Notes: generated by a model not told the origin, from the sequence alone. Positions 24,847 through 36,313 are shown, counted from the stretch's first letter. The stretch: DNA of 64,000 bases from Acidaminobacter hydrogenoformans DSM 2784 (GCF_900103005.1 NZ_FMWL01000004.1:154936-218935), one strand, 5' to 3'. Numbers and translations: made by a program.

Positions 24847-26364
24847 ATGAGTAACGTACTTGAAATTGTTAAAGACCCTGTGTTGACCTATGAGCAAAAA
24901 GTGATTTCGCTGGCGAGGGCCGCTGAGGACTCAATTGATGTGCTGGATATTTCACCGGCCGTGCAGTCCCTGCGTGACCGGGATATCCTATGCGACCTGT
25001 TTGAGGGCCATGCGCCTTACAGGCCGCGGTATGTGGTCGTGGATTTTGAGAAGTTTATGAAACAGGGCAGCAAATTCCTTGAGCTTGACCCGCCTCAGGA
25101 CCTGGAGGAGGCGGTGCATGCGCTGCTCATCCTGTATAAGCACATCCCGTCCATTTCTTCGTTTCCGGTGTATATTGGAAATCTGGATACACTGCTGGAG
25201 CCGTTTGTGGGGCCACTTTTGGAGGACGAGGAGCGGGCGTTCAAAACGATCAAACTGTTTCTCAAGCACATTGACCGGACGATTACGGACTCTTTCTGCC
25301 ACGCGAATCTGGGCCCTAAGCCGACTCGCGCGGGCACGCTGATCCTCCGGGCGGAGCGGGCGCTGCAGGACGCTATTCCGAATATCACGCTGAAGGTGGG
25401 CGCTGAGACCCCTGAGGATTTCTTGAGGGACGCGGCTGCGACTTCCCTTATCACGGCTAAGCCGAGCTTTGCCAACCATGCCATGTTCTCGAAAGAATTC
25501 GAGGCATTTGCCGATGGTTACGCCATCGTCAGCTGCTACAATGGCCTGCCTGTTGGCGGGGGCAGCTACACGCTTTCAAGACTGAAGCTCGACAAGCTGT
25601 CGTTCGAAGCGAAGGATTCCGGGGACTATCTCGAGCGTCTTCTTCCGGAAGCGGTTCAGCTCGCCATGGCTTACATGGATGAGCGCGTCCGGTTCCTGGT
25701 GGAGGAGAGCAATTTCTTTGAATCCAGCTTTCTGGTCCGCGAGGGCCTGGTGGATCCAAAGCGTTTTACGGCCATGCTGGGTGAAGTTGGGCTCGCGGAG
25801 GCGGTGAATCATCTCGTGAAGCTGGATGGCCTAAGTGGACGCTTTGGTCACAGTCAGGAGGCAGATGACCTTGGCGTGCGCATCATTGAAGTCATGCGTT
25901 CAGTCGCTGAGGCTCATTTCAATCCGCTGCTGGCGACAGGCGGGCATTATTTGCTGCACGCCCAGGTGGGCATTGATTCGGATGCCGGTACCAGCCCGGG
26001 CTGCAGGATCCCAATTGGGGACGAGCCACCAATTCATGAGCATTTGCTGCAGTCGGCCCGTTTTCATAAATACTTCCCGTCTGGGATTGGCGATATATTT
26101 AGTTTTGATGAAACTGTGAAGGCTAATCCGCAGGTTGTTGTGGATATTGTGAAGGGCGCTTTTGACGCTGGTATGCGCTATTTTTCTTCCTATGCCTCTG
26201 ACGCGGATGTCATCCGCATCACCGGGTACCTGGTCAAGCGCTCGGAGATCGAGAAGCTCAGACGCGGTGAGTCGGTGCTCCAGGACACGGTGGCCCTTGG
26301 AAAGGGTGCTGTGGACAATCAGCATGTGCTGGAGCGGCGGGTACGGTTGAGGGATGGGTTGTAG
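24847..26364 (+). CDS. yjjI: YjjI-family glycyl radical enzyme
   Basis: 505 residues, close to the 510-520 of this family. The glycyl radical motif is RITGY near residue 458-462, in DADVIRITGYLVKRSE, and a candidate active-site cysteine is in SCYNGLPVGGG near residue 224. Glycyl radical enzymes carry out difficult carbon-radical reactions without oxygen; the YjjI reaction is not established as far as I know. A matching activase is encoded at 29354, but 3 kb away and separated by a sigma/anti-sigma pair. It has its own promoter, a nearby palindrome and a strong terminator, so it is a one-gene unit. Confidence 0.9.
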   Translation: MSNVLEIVKDPVLTYEQKVISLARAAEDSIDVLDISPAVQSLRDRDILCDLFEGHAPYRPRYVVVDFEKFMKQGSKFLELDPPQDLEEAVHALLILYKHIPSISSFPVYIGNLDTLLEPFVGPLLEDEERAFKTIKLFLKHIDRTITDSFCHANLGPKPTRAGTLILRAERALQDAIPNITLKVGAETPEDFLRDAAATSLITAKPSFANHAMFSKEFEAFADGYAIVSCYNGLPVGGGSYTLSRLKLDKLSFEAKDSGDYLERLLPEAVQLAMAYMDERVRFLVEESNFFESSFLVREGLVDPKRFTAMLGEVGLAEAVNHLVKLDGLSGRFGHSQEADDLGVRIIEVMRSVAEAHFNPLLATGGHYLLHAQVGIDSDAGTSPGCRIPIGDEPPIHEHLLQSARFHKYFPSGIGDIFSFDETVKANPQVVVDIVKGAFDAGMRYFSSYASDADVIRITGYLVKRSEIEKLRRGESVLQDTVALGKGAVDNQHVLERRVRLRDGL

Positions 26365-26400
26365 GGTGTTTGATGGTTTTCGGAGAATTTAAAAAGGTGA

Positions 26401-26456
26401 AATCCGCGGGAAGCAGGTTGTGGGGTGCCATAACCTGCCTTTCGCGGATTTTTTAT
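26401..26456 (+). terminator. terminator after the yjjI-like gene
   Basis: AATCCGCG...GCAGGTT pairs with AACCTGC...CGCGGATT and is followed by TTTTATTT. Confidence 0.92.
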
Positions 26457-26496
26457 TTGAAGTGTTGGGGGCGCACGGTGTTGAAGGGAATGAGGA

Positions 26497-26578
26497 CGGG
26501 GTCAGACCCGCTTGTTTCTGTAGGGGGTCGGACCCATGCAGAAGTGATTGGGTCAGGGGGTGTCAGGGGGTCAGACCT
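26497..26578. repeat. GGGGTCAGACC motif cluster, three copies
   Basis: Exact GGTCAGACC at 26500 and 26569, with the variant GGTCGGACC near 26526. The cluster lies between the terminator and the sigma factor gene. Confidence 0.85.
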
Positions 26579-26666
26579 TGAAATTCTTTGGGAACCTTTT
26601 TTAAGCTCGCGCGTTTAGGTATTATAGAAGCAGTAAACAAGAGGTCGTCCTGAAGGGGGCAAAGAG

Positions 26667-27329
26667 GTGGAGAATTTTCTAAGGCAAAGAAATAATCAGC
26701 GAGGCGCGCCTGATCCAAGACAAGGGGTTAAAGACTTGCTTGCTGATTTTGTAAAAACACATGATGAAATGATCCGGAAGCTGAGCTACAAGTTAACTTT
26801 GGACGTTGAAGCGTCCAGGGATTTGTATCAGCAGACTTTTCTAAAGGCTATGGAGCACCTGATACTGCCTGAAAACGCGGCACTGTTATCACCAAAGCAG
26901 TCCGGTGAAGAAAAGGCGGCTGCCAACTGGCTCTATACTATTTGTCTCAATCTTTACAGGGATCAATATGCCAAGGAAAAGCGCTGGCTAAATGTGATAG
27001 AGCCTCAATATGCAGAGGATAATTCAAAGCCCCTCAAGATAGAAGTGATTTCAGATCATGGTCCAGAGCCGCTGGAGATAATCATTCTGGAAGAAGAAAG
27101 AGCAGCTATAGAAATGTCGCTTCAAAAGCTTCCAGAGCATTACCGTATTCCGCTTGTTTTATTTTATTTTTTGGATTTTGATTTGAAAATGATTTCTGAG
27201 AATCTGGGAATTGAAATTCCTACTGTGAAGAGTCGGCTGTTCCGGGGACGTGAAAAAGTTAAAAATGCTTTAATGGCTCAAGGTTTTTCTATGGATACGC
27301 CCACAAAGGCTAAAGGGAAGGAGGTGTAA
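26667..27329 (+). CDS. ECF-type RNA polymerase sigma factor
   Basis: 220 residues from GTG 26667, 7 bp after AAGGGGG. Region 2 is visible as DVEASRDLYQQTFLKAMEHL with NWLYTICLNLYRDQY, and region 4 as LQKLPEHYRIPLVLFYFLDFDLKMI followed by the helix-turn-helix ISENLGIEIPTVKSRLFRGREKV (split here for length). ECF sigma factors direct RNA polymerase to stress or envelope genes. The next gene, 3 bp downstream, is a membrane protein of the anti-sigma type, so the sigma factor is probably held inactive at the membrane until a signal arrives. Confidence 0.9.
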   Translation: MENFLRQRNNQRGAPDPRQGVKDLLADFVKTHDEMIRKLSYKLTLDVEASRDLYQQTFLKAMEHLILPENAALLSPKQSGEEKAAANWLYTICLNLYRDQYAKEKRWLNVIEPQYAEDNSKPLKIEVISDHGPEPLEIIILEEERAAIEMSLQKLPEHYRIPLVLFYFLDFDLKMISENLGIEIPTVKSRLFRGREKVKNALMAQGFSMDTPTKAKGKEV

Positions 27330-27332
27330 GTC

Positions 27333-28724
27333 ATGGATGAACGACACTCAGATCAATTAGACCAAAAAATTATGAAAGTGCTTGGAGAACAGACTTTGCC
27401 TGTGGGTTCTGAAACATGGGCAGAGGAAACTATTCAGATGATGTCGGAAACATTGGGGTCAGACCTTGAAAAATATGCCGTGACTTCGCCAAAACGATCT
27501 AAAACCAAGCAATATTTTCTTAGAAGTATTTTGACTGTTGCTGCAAGTCTGATCATAGGCTTTGGCGGCCTTATGCTTGGCGCCAAATTTAACCCATCCC
27601 TGGCTGAGAACATGATGAACTGGCCACTGGTAGGAAGGTGGGTTGAATATCTGGTTGGCAAGCCAGGTCTGCAGGCTGCCATTGAACACGAACGTTATCA
27701 GCCAATCAATTCATCCATTAAGATAGACAGTACTGAAATAACGCTCAATGGTATTGTAGCGGACCAACAAACACTGGCGGTTTATTATTCGGTCGCAGGT
27801 GACAAAGCTGAGAAATTTGTTGAGCTGTCGCTGGAGATCCCTGATTTCAAATCTTCAATAAGTATAGATTTTTCTGGGATTGGCGAGGAAGTCAGGCTTT
27901 CAGAGATAAAAACTTACGGTCACGAGATTCCTGATAAATTTACGCTGGAATTCAACTTAGATGGAAAAGAATTCCGTTTTCCGGTTGAACTGGACAAGGC
28001 TATGACACTTGAGACTGTTCAATATAAATTGTCTCAGCCCCTTAAGATAGGTGAATTTGGAACTTTGGAAATTATTGATATAAGCATAGGTGAGATTAAT
28101 GCCAGCGTTAAGGCGCGACTGCATCCTGCTGAGGGCGTTCGCGATCTCAATATTGGTTTATATCTGATGGATCAAAATAACAAAAAACTATATTTTGACA
28201 GCATGAGCAGACAGAATTCTGATGCTGAAGTTAAAGACCAAACTATGGAATTTAAAGTAAGCATCAGTCGATTTGATCTTGAAGGGACATTGTATATTGG
28301 CGTTGATCCTTTAAGAACAGCTTGGCAGTCGGATGGTTTGAACACTGTATATTTTGATGTCACCACAGAAACAATCCATTCTGAGCTTTCAAATCAAAAT
28401 GATGTCATTTTGTATATGGGTAAAAAAGTTTCTGAAATGAAAGACATGTCAGGCAATCAACCTGCAAAACCATGGATTGATTATGAATTTCTCAGACCGG
28501 GCTTGATGGATGAAGACCCTGAGCACAGCGGACATGAGTTTGGCGCAAATAAGATGGAACCTGATCCGTCTGAAATGTCCAGAGGCATGTGGCAAACTGA
28601 GGAAGGGATGGCTTTCAATATTGGAATTCCTGAAGCTGCAAAGGTAGAACGCGTTTATCTTTCTTTGTTTGAGCCATTGTATGATCTTGAACTAAAACCA
28701 ATGGCCCTGGAACTTGTCGATTAA
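27333..28724 (+). CDS. membrane anti-sigma factor, DUF4179/DUF5643-like
   Basis: 463 residues. A cytoplasmic N-terminus (1-65) precedes one membrane helix (about 68-90, FLRSILTVAASLIIGFGGL). A large extracytoplasmic part follows with the pattern AAIEHERYQPINSSIKID..EITLNGIVADQQTL, typical of DUF4179 anti-sigma proteins of Firmicutes. It is translated 3 bp after the sigma gene, the usual pair order. One GGGGTCAGACC copy (27455-27466) lies in frame in the cytoplasmic part, encoding GSDLE. The extracellular signal is not known. Confidence 0.85.
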   Translation: MDERHSDQLDQKIMKVLGEQTLPVGSETWAEETIQMMSETLGSDLEKYAVTSPKRSKTKQYFLRSILTVAASLIIGFGGLMLGAKFNPSLAENMMNWPLVGRWVEYLVGKPGLQAAIEHERYQPINSSIKIDSTEITLNGIVADQQTLAVYYSVAGDKAEKFVELSLEIPDFKSSISIDFSGIGEEVRLSEIKTYGHEIPDKFTLEFNLDGKEFRFPVELDKAMTLETVQYKLSQPLKIGEFGTLEIIDISIGEINASVKARLHPAEGVRDLNIGLYLMDQNNKKLYFDSMSRQNSDAEVKDQTMEFKVSISRFDLEGTLYIGVDPLRTAWQSDGLNTVYFDVTTETIHSELSNQNDVILYMGKKVSEMKDMSGNQPAKPWIDYEFLRPGLMDEDPEHSGHEFGANKMEPDPSEMSRGMWQTEEGMAFNIGIPEAAKVERVYLSLFEPLYDLELKPMALELVD

Positions 28725-28739
28725 AAAATATTTTTTGAA

Positions 28740-28790
28740 TGCCACCTGCCGGTGAAGTTGTAACTATTCGCTGTGGGTGGCGTTTTTCTG
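28740..28790 (+). terminator. terminator after the sigma/anti-sigma operon
   Basis: GCCACC pairs with GGTGGC, followed by GTTTTTCT; the loop is about 28 nt. Confidence 0.7.
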
Positions 28791-28814
28791 TTGAAGACTA
28801 TGGGGTGAAGACTA

Positions 28815-28901
28815 TGGGGTCAGACCCGCAAAAAGTCTTCCGACGAACCGAGGGGGTCAGACCTCCAAAAAAGTCCTGCGACAAACAACGGGGTCAGACC
28901 T
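28815..28901. repeat. three tandem GGGGTCAGACC units of about 37 bp
   Basis: Exact copies of GGTCAGACC at 28818, 28855 and 28892. Each is followed by a similar tail, CAAAAA(A)GTC then a CGACRAAC-like stretch in the first two, so the repeated unit is longer than the core. Confidence 0.9.
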
Positions 28902-28988
28902 CTAAAAAAGTCACAGAAGCGAACAAATATGCTATAATGGTGAATGATTGCTAAGTTTAACTTCATGATGTTTATGGGAGATGACGAC

Positions 28989-29357
28989 ATGTTTTTTATC
29001 GGCGTATTCGGGATCACAAGCAAAGACAAATTGCTCAGAGACAGCCAGGTGGAATGCAAAGAGTGCAACAGTCTGCTGCCGAAAAAAGTCATCAAGCGGT
29101 ACAACACTTTTCATGTTTTTTTCATTCCAACGGTCCGCTGGAATTTGAATTACTTTTGCGCATGCCCTTCCTGCAAGAGCGTTTTTGAAATCAAAAAAGA
29201 AAAGGGACAGGCCTACGAGGAAAACCCCAATGAGGAATTGACCTATTGGGATCTAAAAACCGTCAAGAAGGGCAAGCCTCTCAGATTTTGCAAAGTCTGC
29301 GGCGCCCAGGTAGACAAGACCCACACCTTTTGTCCAAATTGCGGAGCGAAACAGTGA
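28989..29357 (+). CDS. zinc-ribbon protein
   Basis: 122 residues. Two metal-binding pairs are visible: CKEC near residue 19 with CPSC near 58, and CKVCG near 102 with CPNCG at the end. The ATG at 28989 is chosen because GGGAG lies about 8 bp before it; an earlier in-frame codon at 28944 is less likely. The last codons overlap the start of the glycyl radical activase in a GTGA junction, so the two proteins are translated together. YjjW-type activases usually contain extra cysteine clusters that this activase lacks, so this partner could serve a related role; that is speculation. Confidence 0.75.
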   Translation: MFFIGVFGITSKDKLLRDSQVECKECNSLLPKKVIKRYNTFHVFFIPTVRWNLNYFCACPSCKSVFEIKKEKGQAYEENPNEELTYWDLKTVKKGKPLRFCKVCGAQVDKTHTFCPNCGAKQ

Positions 29358-30097
29358 GCAAAACAGTGAGCGACGAAGCCTTCAAAGGCTACGTTAAAAA
29401 AATATTGCCCTTCAGCTCAGTGGACGGGCCGGGCAACCGGTCCATAATCTTTCTTCAGGGCTGCAGCTTCCGGTGCGGCTATTGCCATAATCCGGAGACC
29501 ATTGCCCTCGGCAGCGCTGTCACAACGGGCGAGATACGTCTCAGAACCCCTGACGACGTCGTCCAGGAGGTGCTGAAATACAAAAGCTTTATCTCCGGGG
29601 TCACAATCTCCGGCGGAGAGTGTACCCTTCAGCCCGAGTTTCTCCTGGCGCTTGTCAAGGCGCTAAAAAAAGAAGCTTTCCACATCCTGATCGACACCAA
29701 CGGCGACTTCGACCAGGCTTATTACGAGCGCCTGCGTCCTTGGGTCGACGGCTTTATGCTGGACGTGAAATCCATTGATCCAGAGGCCCATAAAAAGCTC
29801 GCTGGCGAGGACAACCAAAAGGTCATTGAAAACCTTCACCGCATGGCTGGTGACAGGACCTTATACGAAGTGCGCACAGTTATTGTGCCGGACTGGCCAG
29901 ACAACACGGCCACCGTCACCAGCGTCAGCAAAGTGTTGGCGGAGAAGTCTCCGAGCACCCGCTACAAATTGATCCGTTTCAGACCTCATGGCGTCGTGGG
30001 TCTTTATAAGGCGCTGCCTATGCCAAAGGAAACCGAAATGGAGAACCTCAAAAAAATCGCGTCTGATGCCGGCCTTTCCCAGGTTATTCTGGTTTAG
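29354..30097 (+). CDS. glycyl radical enzyme activase, radical SAM (YjjW-like)
   Basis: 247 residues from GTG 29354 in a GTGA overlap with the zinc-ribbon gene. The [4Fe-4S] motif is CSFRCGYCHNPET near residues 33-45 (CxxxCxxC), with SGGEC near 90 and a DTNG motif near 115. Such enzymes use S-adenosylmethionine to place the radical on the glycine of their target. The CHNPETIAL block and the only glycyl radical enzyme in the window point to YjjI as its substrate. The ferredoxin-like insert common in larger activases is absent. Confidence 0.85.
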   Translation: MSKTVSDEAFKGYVKKILPFSSVDGPGNRSIIFLQGCSFRCGYCHNPETIALGSAVTTGEIRLRTPDDVVQEVLKYKSFISGVTISGGECTLQPEFLLALVKALKKEAFHILIDTNGDFDQAYYERLRPWVDGFMLDVKSIDPEAHKKLAGEDNQKVIENLHRMAGDRTLYEVRTVIVPDWPDNTATVTSVSKVLAEKSPSTRYKLIRFRPHGVVGLYKALPMPKETEMENLKKIASDAGLSQVILV

Positions 30098-30145
30098 CCC
30101 AGGCAACAAGCGCCAAGCTGTTTCTATTTAGGAGGCTTTCACATT

Positions 30146-30742
30146 ATGTACGAATACTTTCGCGGCACAGTCGCCGTCATACACCCTGACAAGGTCATCC
30201 TTGAGGTTGGCAATATTGGCTACAGCATCCTGACCTCCGCCACCAGCGCCATGGCCTGCAAGGTGGGCGACGCAGCCACTTTTTTCACCTCTCTGATCGT
30301 CCGGGAGGACAGCATGACCCTGGTGGGCTTTTCCACGGAGGAGGAGCTTAAGGTCTTCCGCCTGCTGACCACCGTGTCAGGCATAGGCGCAAAGGTCGCC
30401 ATAGCCGCCCTGTCGGGCATCCATTACCTTGAACTTTCCCGCATGATTATCCTTGGGGATGCCGATGGTCTCATGAAAGCACCCGGTGTCGGAAAAAAAA
30501 CCGCACAGCGCATTGTGCTGGAGCTCAGGGACAAATTCTCGAAAACTCTGTCCGCGCTGCCGGAGGCAGACGGATTTTCTATGCCTAAAAATGTCAGCGT
30601 CGTCTCTGACGCCATTGAAGCCATGATGGCCCTGGGCTACAGAAAAAATGACGTTGAAAAAATCATTTCCCGCATTGACAGCCGTGACCTTACAGTTGAA
30701 GAGGTCATCCGCCAGGCACTGAGCCTGATGGCCGTCCTGTAG
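30146..30742 (+). CDS. ruvA: Holliday junction helicase subunit RuvA
   Basis: 198 residues, normal length. The N-terminal OB fold begins [21 protein letters not shown], the helix-hairpin-helix pair is seen in [13 protein letters not shown] and [19 protein letters not shown], and domain III is at the C-terminus ([17 protein letters not shown]). RuvA tetramers hold the four-way junction and load RuvB motors for branch migration. GGAGG lies 12 bp upstream of the ATG. ruvB follows 29 bp later. Confidence 0.97.
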   Translation: MYEYFRGTVAVIHPDKVILEVGNIGYSILTSATSAMACKVGDAATFFTSLIVREDSMTLVGFSTEEELKVFRLLTTVSGIGAKVAIAALSGIHYLELSRMIILGDADGLMKAPGVGKKTAQRIVLELRDKFSKTLSALPEADGFSMPKNVSVVSDAIEAMMALGYRKNDVEKIISRIDSRDLTVEEVIRQALSLMAVL

Positions 30743-30771
30743 GTGCGGTCCGCAGAAAGGAGGTACTGCCC

Positions 30772-31830
30772 TTGGACACAGGTCTTGACCGTTTTATCAC
30801 CCCGGAGCTGATCGAGGAGGACGTGCTGCAGGAAGGCAGCCTTCGCCCAAAAAACCTCAGGGAATACATTGGACAGGAACGCAACAAGGAAAAGCTCAGC
30901 GTTTTTATTGAAGCTGCCAAATACAGGGCGGAAGCCCTGGACCACGTCCTGCTTTACGGACCGCCGGGCCTCGGCAAAACGACGCTTTCAAACATCATTG
31001 CCAACGAGCTTGGCGTCAATATCCGGATCACTTCCGGTCCTGCCATAGAGCGGCCCGGAGATCTGGCAGCCATTCTGAACACGTTGCGAGACAAGGACGT
31101 CCTGTTCATTGACGAGATCCACCGCCTTAGCCGGGCTGTGGAAGAAGTGCTTTACCCCGCCATGGAGGATTACGCCCTGGACATTATCATAGGCAAAGGT
31201 TCTGAGGCGAGATCCATCCGGCTTCAGCTCCCAAGGTTCACCCTGGTGGGCGCCACCACCCGGGCAGGACTTCTGACCTCGCCGCTGAGGGACCGCTTTG
31301 GCGTGATGCTGCAGTTAGACCTATACAGCGAACGGGAGCTTCATCTTATTGTACGGCGCTCCGCGGATATCCTTGGCATTGGCATTCATGATGACGCCGC
31401 CTGGGAAATCGCCCGCAGAAGCCGTGGCACACCGCGGATTGTAAACCGCATCCTGAGACGTGTCCGTGACTTTGCCCAAGTGGGCGGCAGTGACACCATA
31501 GACATTGAAATCGCGCGCTATGCGCTTAAAATGCTGGACATAGACGACTCCGGGCTGGATAAGGCAGATCGCAGGCTCCTCATGGCCATCGCTGAAAAAT
31601 TCGACGGTGGTCCGGTTGGTGTAGACACTTTGGCTGCGGCTACCGGCGAGGAACGGGGCACCATTGAAGACGTCATTGAGCCTTTTCTCCTGCAGATGGG
31701 TCTCATCAACAGGACACCGCGAGGCCGCGTCATCACACGAAACGGCTACCGTTATCTCAATCTGGACCCACAGGGTCAGATTGCGGCTGATGTGCCGTTT
31801 AATCAGCTGGAACTCAGTTTGGAAGAATGA
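30772..31830 (+). CDS. ruvB: Holliday junction helicase ATPase RuvB
   Basis: 352 residues from TTG 30772, after AAAGGAGG. Walker A is GPPGLGKTT (near residue 64), Walker B FIDEIHRL, and sensor 1 VGATTRAG. The C-terminal winged helix ends with [15 protein letters not shown]. RuvB hexamers drive branch migration with RuvA. The arrangement ruvA-ruvB followed by a SpoIID-type gene, queA and tgt is common in Clostridia. Confidence 0.97.
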   Translation: MDTGLDRFITPELIEEDVLQEGSLRPKNLREYIGQERNKEKLSVFIEAAKYRAEALDHVLLYGPPGLGKTTLSNIIANELGVNIRITSGPAIERPGDLAAILNTLRDKDVLFIDEIHRLSRAVEEVLYPAMEDYALDIIIGKGSEARSIRLQLPRFTLVGATTRAGLLTSPLRDRFGVMLQLDLYSERELHLIVRRSADILGIGIHDDAAWEIARRSRGTPRIVNRILRRVRDFAQVGGSDTIDIEIARYALKMLDIDDSGLDKADRRLLMAIAEKFDGGPVGVDTLAAATGEERGTIEDVIEPFLLQMGLINRTPRGRVITRNGYRYLNLDPQGQIAADVPFNQLELSLEE

Positions 31831-31843
31831 GGTGGCAGCAGAG

Positions 31844-33667
31844 ATGGTGAAATTATTAAATCCATTTTTCGTGAAAATCGAGAAGAAAAGATCTCAATTG
31901 AGCGCTTTAACACCAGTCAAGTGGCGGCCTCTGGTGACTGCCGCTTGCCTGGCTGGATGCCTTCTGGGTATTGGGCTTCAGGCTGCTTTACCCGCTTATG
32001 CCCTTGAAGCCACCCCGGATAAGCAAATCCGGATTGGGGTGAAATTTGGCAGCGTCACGGATGCCACAACGGTACTGACCTCCACCAGCGGCTTTAAGCT
32101 TGGTACTATTGACGGTGAGGGGACCTTTACAGATACCGGGGCGGTATTGCCGCTAAATACCCTTTATGTCATCAAGAATACGAGGTTGGTTGGCGAAACC
32201 ATCGGCAGCCCAAGCGGGGGGAGCAGCAGTGCTTATTTTGGGCCCTATCATCTCCAGGTGGGACCGGAGTTTGACAGCTACCTTGAAATGAGACAGGTGC
32301 TCGACGAGACCGCGCTTCAGCTACAGGGCCTTTTCCCAGCCTATGATGATGGCTGGCGGATTTATGTGGGCACATACCTGTCTGAGGCCGAGCGGAATAC
32401 GAAGAAGGCGCAGATTGAAGAGGTTCTGCCGGAGCTCGTGCTGTCCCTGGCACCGCTGAATGATCAGGCCGTCATGGTTGTCGACGGCACAGCGGTCCAC
32501 CTCTATTATGATACGCTGGATGAGGTATTTGGTTTCATGCCTCAGGCCAATGGTGACCTGACCGGCTTCGAAAGCCGCAAATACCGGGGCGCCATAGGCA
32601 TACGCCGTTATGTGGACAGCGATCCTACCGTCATCAATTATATTGGGGTTGAGCCTTATCTTTACGGTGTTCTCCCAAGGGAAATGTCCGGTGACTGGCC
32701 ACTGGAGGCGCTCAAGGCACAGGCTGTCGCGGCCAGGAACTATGCCTACGCTTCAATGGGCAAGCATGAAAAATGGAGCTTTGACCTTTGCAACCTTCAG
32801 GATTGTCAGGTTTATGGCGGTGCCAGTGTCGAACGGCCGCGTTCCAATGACGCCGTGGATGAAACCTTGGCAAAGCTTCTGCTTTACGACGGGAAACCCA
32901 TCACCGCGTTTTATCATTCAAACAGCGGCGGGCGTACGGAAAGCTCAGAGTACATATGGTCAGAGGCGGTGCCTTATCTTAGGTCTGTTGCGGATCCCTA
33001 TTCCGTTGGACAGCCCTCTGCCACTTGGACAAAGACTTATACAAAAGCGCAAATAGATGAGATTCTCAAAAGTAAAGGCATCAATATAGGTCCTCTCATT
33101 GGCGTTTATGTCACTAAAACGTCTCCAAACGGGCGGGTCCTTGAAACCGTTTTCGTAGGCCGGGACGGCGATTATGTCACCTCAAAGGAGAAGGTCCGGT
33201 ATCTGTTAGGGTCTTATGACATACGGAGTACTTGGTTTACCATTGAGGGCGGGGGAGACTATGACCCTGGTGAATCCGGAGGTGCCGGCAACGATGGCGG
33301 CACAACGGAGAATGGCGAAGCCACAACGTTAACCGTAATTTCTTCCAGCGGGAAGAGCTCGGTTCCATTGGGAGGCTTGGTTATTCAAGGTGGCTCAGGT
33401 AAGGTAACGCTGGGTGACGCTGAAGCGCTCGTCGTACTGTCCGCTTCAAGCCTGTCCACGATTGAACCCGCTGAAAATACTCAGCCAGTGACGTCAATCG
33501 TTCGTGACAATGTCACGGTGGACAGCAGTGAGATTTTAGTCTTCAACGGTTTCGGCTTTGGTCACGGCGTGGGCATGAGCCAGTGGGGCGCGAAGGCCAT
33601 GGCAGATCAGGGCATGAATTATATTGAGATTTTAACCCACTATTATGCCAATACCCGGGTTCAATAA
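31844..33667 (+). CDS. exported SpoIID/LytB-domain protein
   Basis: 607 residues. A signal peptide is visible at residues 28-53 ([23 protein letters not shown]). The SpoIID signature is in [22 protein letters not shown] with [13 protein letters not shown], and in the C-terminal [19 protein letters not shown]. SpoIID-type proteins are lytic transglycosylases acting on peptidoglycan stripped of side chains, or activators of amidases. The ATG at 31844, with AGGTGG upstream, is preferred over the long frame opening at 31664, which lies inside ruvB. A Gly-rich spacer near residues 470-485 separates the two halves. A sporulation role cannot be deduced from the window. Confidence 0.88.
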   Translation: MVKLLNPFFVKIEKKRSQLSALTPVKWRPLVTAACLAGCLLGIGLQAALPAYALEATPDKQIRIGVKFGSVTDATTVLTSTSGFKLGTIDGEGTFTDTGAVLPLNTLYVIKNTRLVGETIGSPSGGSSSAYFGPYHLQVGPEFDSYLEMRQVLDETALQLQGLFPAYDDGWRIYVGTYLSEAERNTKKAQIEEVLPELVLSLAPLNDQAVMVVDGTAVHLYYDTLDEVFGFMPQANGDLTGFESRKYRGAIGIRRYVDSDPTVINYIGVEPYLYGVLPREMSGDWPLEALKAQAVAARNYAYASMGKHEKWSFDLCNLQDCQVYGGASVERPRSNDAVDETLAKLLLYDGKPITAFYHSNSGGRTESSEYIWSEAVPYLRSVADPYSVGQPSATWTKTYTKAQIDEILKSKGINIGPLIGVYVTKTSPNGRVLETVFVGRDGDYVTSKEKVRYLLGSYDIRSTWFTIEGGGDYDPGESGGAGNDGGTTENGEATTLTVISSSGKSSVPLGGLVIQGGSGKVTLGDAEALVVLSASSLSTIEPAENTQPVTSIVRDNVTVDSSEILVFNGFGFGHGVGMSQWGAKAMADQGMNYIEILTHYYANTRVQ

Positions 33668-33699
33668 TATTAGCTTTTATAAGGAGTCACATACAAATT

Positions 33700-34722
33700 A
33701 TGAAAACCAGTGATTTTTATTTTAATTTACCAGAAGAACTGATTGCCCAGACGCCGCTGAAAGACAGGGCAGCGTCAAGGCTGCTCTGCCTGGACAAGGA
33801 AACCGGACAGACCCATCATGAATCCTTCCGGGATCTATTGAAGCATCTGAAAGTAGGAGACTGCCTTGTCATCAATGACACACGGGTTCTGCCTGCCAGA
33901 CTTTTTGGCCGCAGGAGCTCCGGCGCTGCTGTGGAATTTCTGCTTCTTAAACGGGTGGAAGGGGACGTCTGGCAGACCTTGGTCAAACCAGGCAAAAAAG
34001 CACGACCGGGAGATACCTTTGAATTTGGGGATGGCTCTCTGCGGGCGGTCGTTGAAGGGCTCTCTGAGGAAGGCACCCGGCTGGTGCGCTTTGCTTATGA
34101 AGGGATCTTTGAGGAGGTCCTGGACCGCCTGGGCACTATGCCGCTGCCGCCTTACATTCGTGAGACTCTTGAGGATTCAGAGCGCTACCAAACGGTTTAT
34201 TCCAACAAATATGGCTCTGCAGCCGCACCTACCGCTGGACTGCACTTTGATGACGCGCTTCTTGACGCCATAGAAAAAAAAGGCATTGAAATCGCCCGTA
34301 TTACCCTTCACGTGGGACTGGGTACCTTCAGGCCAGTCAAGGCGGAGTCCCTTCAGGATCACGTCATGCACGCGGAATATTTTGAAATTGGACCGGAAGC
34401 GGTCCAGAAGATTCAGCGGGCAAAGCAGGGCGGTGGCCGGGTGATTGCGGTGGGCACCACCTCGGTGAGAACCCTTGAAAGCGCTGCCGGCCGTCACGAG
34501 ACCCTTCAGGCCTGCTCCGGCTGGACAGATATCTTTATCTATCCAGGTTATGCTTTTAAAGTGGTGGACGGTCTCGTCACCAACTTCCATCTGCCGGAGT
34601 CGACCCTCATCATGCTGGTCAGCGCCTTAGCGGGCAGGGACAATGTCCTTGCGGCGTACAAGGAAGCCGTCTCCCAGCGCTACCGTTTTTTCAGCTTTGG
34701 GGATGCCATGCTGATCCTTTAG
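33700..34722 (+). CDS. queA: tRNA S-adenosylmethionine ribosyltransferase-isomerase
   Basis: 340 residues, full length. Conserved segments include [16 protein letters not shown] at the start, [14 protein letters not shown], and AAPTAGLHF near residue 170. QueA adds the epoxycyclopentane group to preQ1 in tRNA, using S-adenosylmethionine. AAGGAG precedes the start. tgt, the enzyme before it in the queuosine pathway, follows 73 bp downstream. Confidence 0.97.
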   Translation: MKTSDFYFNLPEELIAQTPLKDRAASRLLCLDKETGQTHHESFRDLLKHLKVGDCLVINDTRVLPARLFGRRSSGAAVEFLLLKRVEGDVWQTLVKPGKKARPGDTFEFGDGSLRAVVEGLSEEGTRLVRFAYEGIFEEVLDRLGTMPLPPYIRETLEDSERYQTVYSNKYGSAAAPTAGLHFDDALLDAIEKKGIEIARITLHVGLGTFRPVKAESLQDHVMHAEYFEIGPEAVQKIQRAKQGGGRVIAVGTTSVRTLESAAGRHETLQACSGWTDIFIYPGYAFKVVDGLVTNFHLPESTLIMLVSALAGRDNVLAAYKEAVSQRYRFFSFGDAMLIL

Positions 34723-34786
34723 CGCCAGTTAAAGATTATTTGCAATATCAGTTACAGGATCGTTTACAAGTCCAGATTTTATTTAG

Positions 34787-35926
<1,140 letters not shown>

Positions 35927-35962
35927 CATCGTTACAAAAGCAAAGAATGGGAGGCTTACACA

Positions 35963-36232
35963 ATGAGTGGTACTTACGGAACGCTGCTTTATGTCTTGGT
36001 GTTTTTCGGGATTTTTTACTTCATGCTCATTAGACCGCAACAAAAGAAAAACAAAGAGCTGAAAAACATGAGAGACAATATTTCGACGGGTGATGAAGTC
36101 GTGACCATCGGCGGCGTTATTGGTCAAGTCGTTTCAGTCGTGGATGAGGATGTTGTCCTTCGCCTGCGTCCAAGCGGTACGGAAATGACCTTCAAGAAAT
36201 GGGCAATTGGCAGCATAGTCGTTCAAAAGTAA
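35963..36232 (+). CDS. yajC: preprotein translocase subunit YajC
   Basis: 89 residues with one N-terminal membrane helix (about 5-24, LLYVLVFFGIFYFMLIRPQ) followed by KKNKELKNMRDNISTGDEVVTIGGVIGQV, the standard YajC pattern (split here as KKNKELKNMRDN and TGDEVVTIGGVIG). YajC associates with SecDF at the Sec translocon. GGGAGG precedes the start. secD and secF follow after the SCIFF genes and a carbonic anhydrase-like gene. Confidence 0.95.
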   Translation: MSGTYGTLLYVLVFFGIFYFMLIRPQQKKNKELKNMRDNISTGDEVVTIGGVIGQVVSVVDEDVVLRLRPSGTEMTFKKWAIGSIVVQK

Positions 36233-36258
36233 AACGAAAAATGATCAGTGCTATGAAT

Positions 36259-36299
36259 GCGGTGGATTCGTGTGGAATCCGCCGCTTCAGCCTTTTTAC
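36259..36299 (+). terminator. probable terminator after yajC
   Basis: GCGGTGGATTC pairs with GAATCCGCCGC (one G-U pair), with CCTTTTTACTT 10 nt later. Confidence 0.6.
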
Positions 36300-36313
36300 T
36301 TGAAAGGGTTTAT

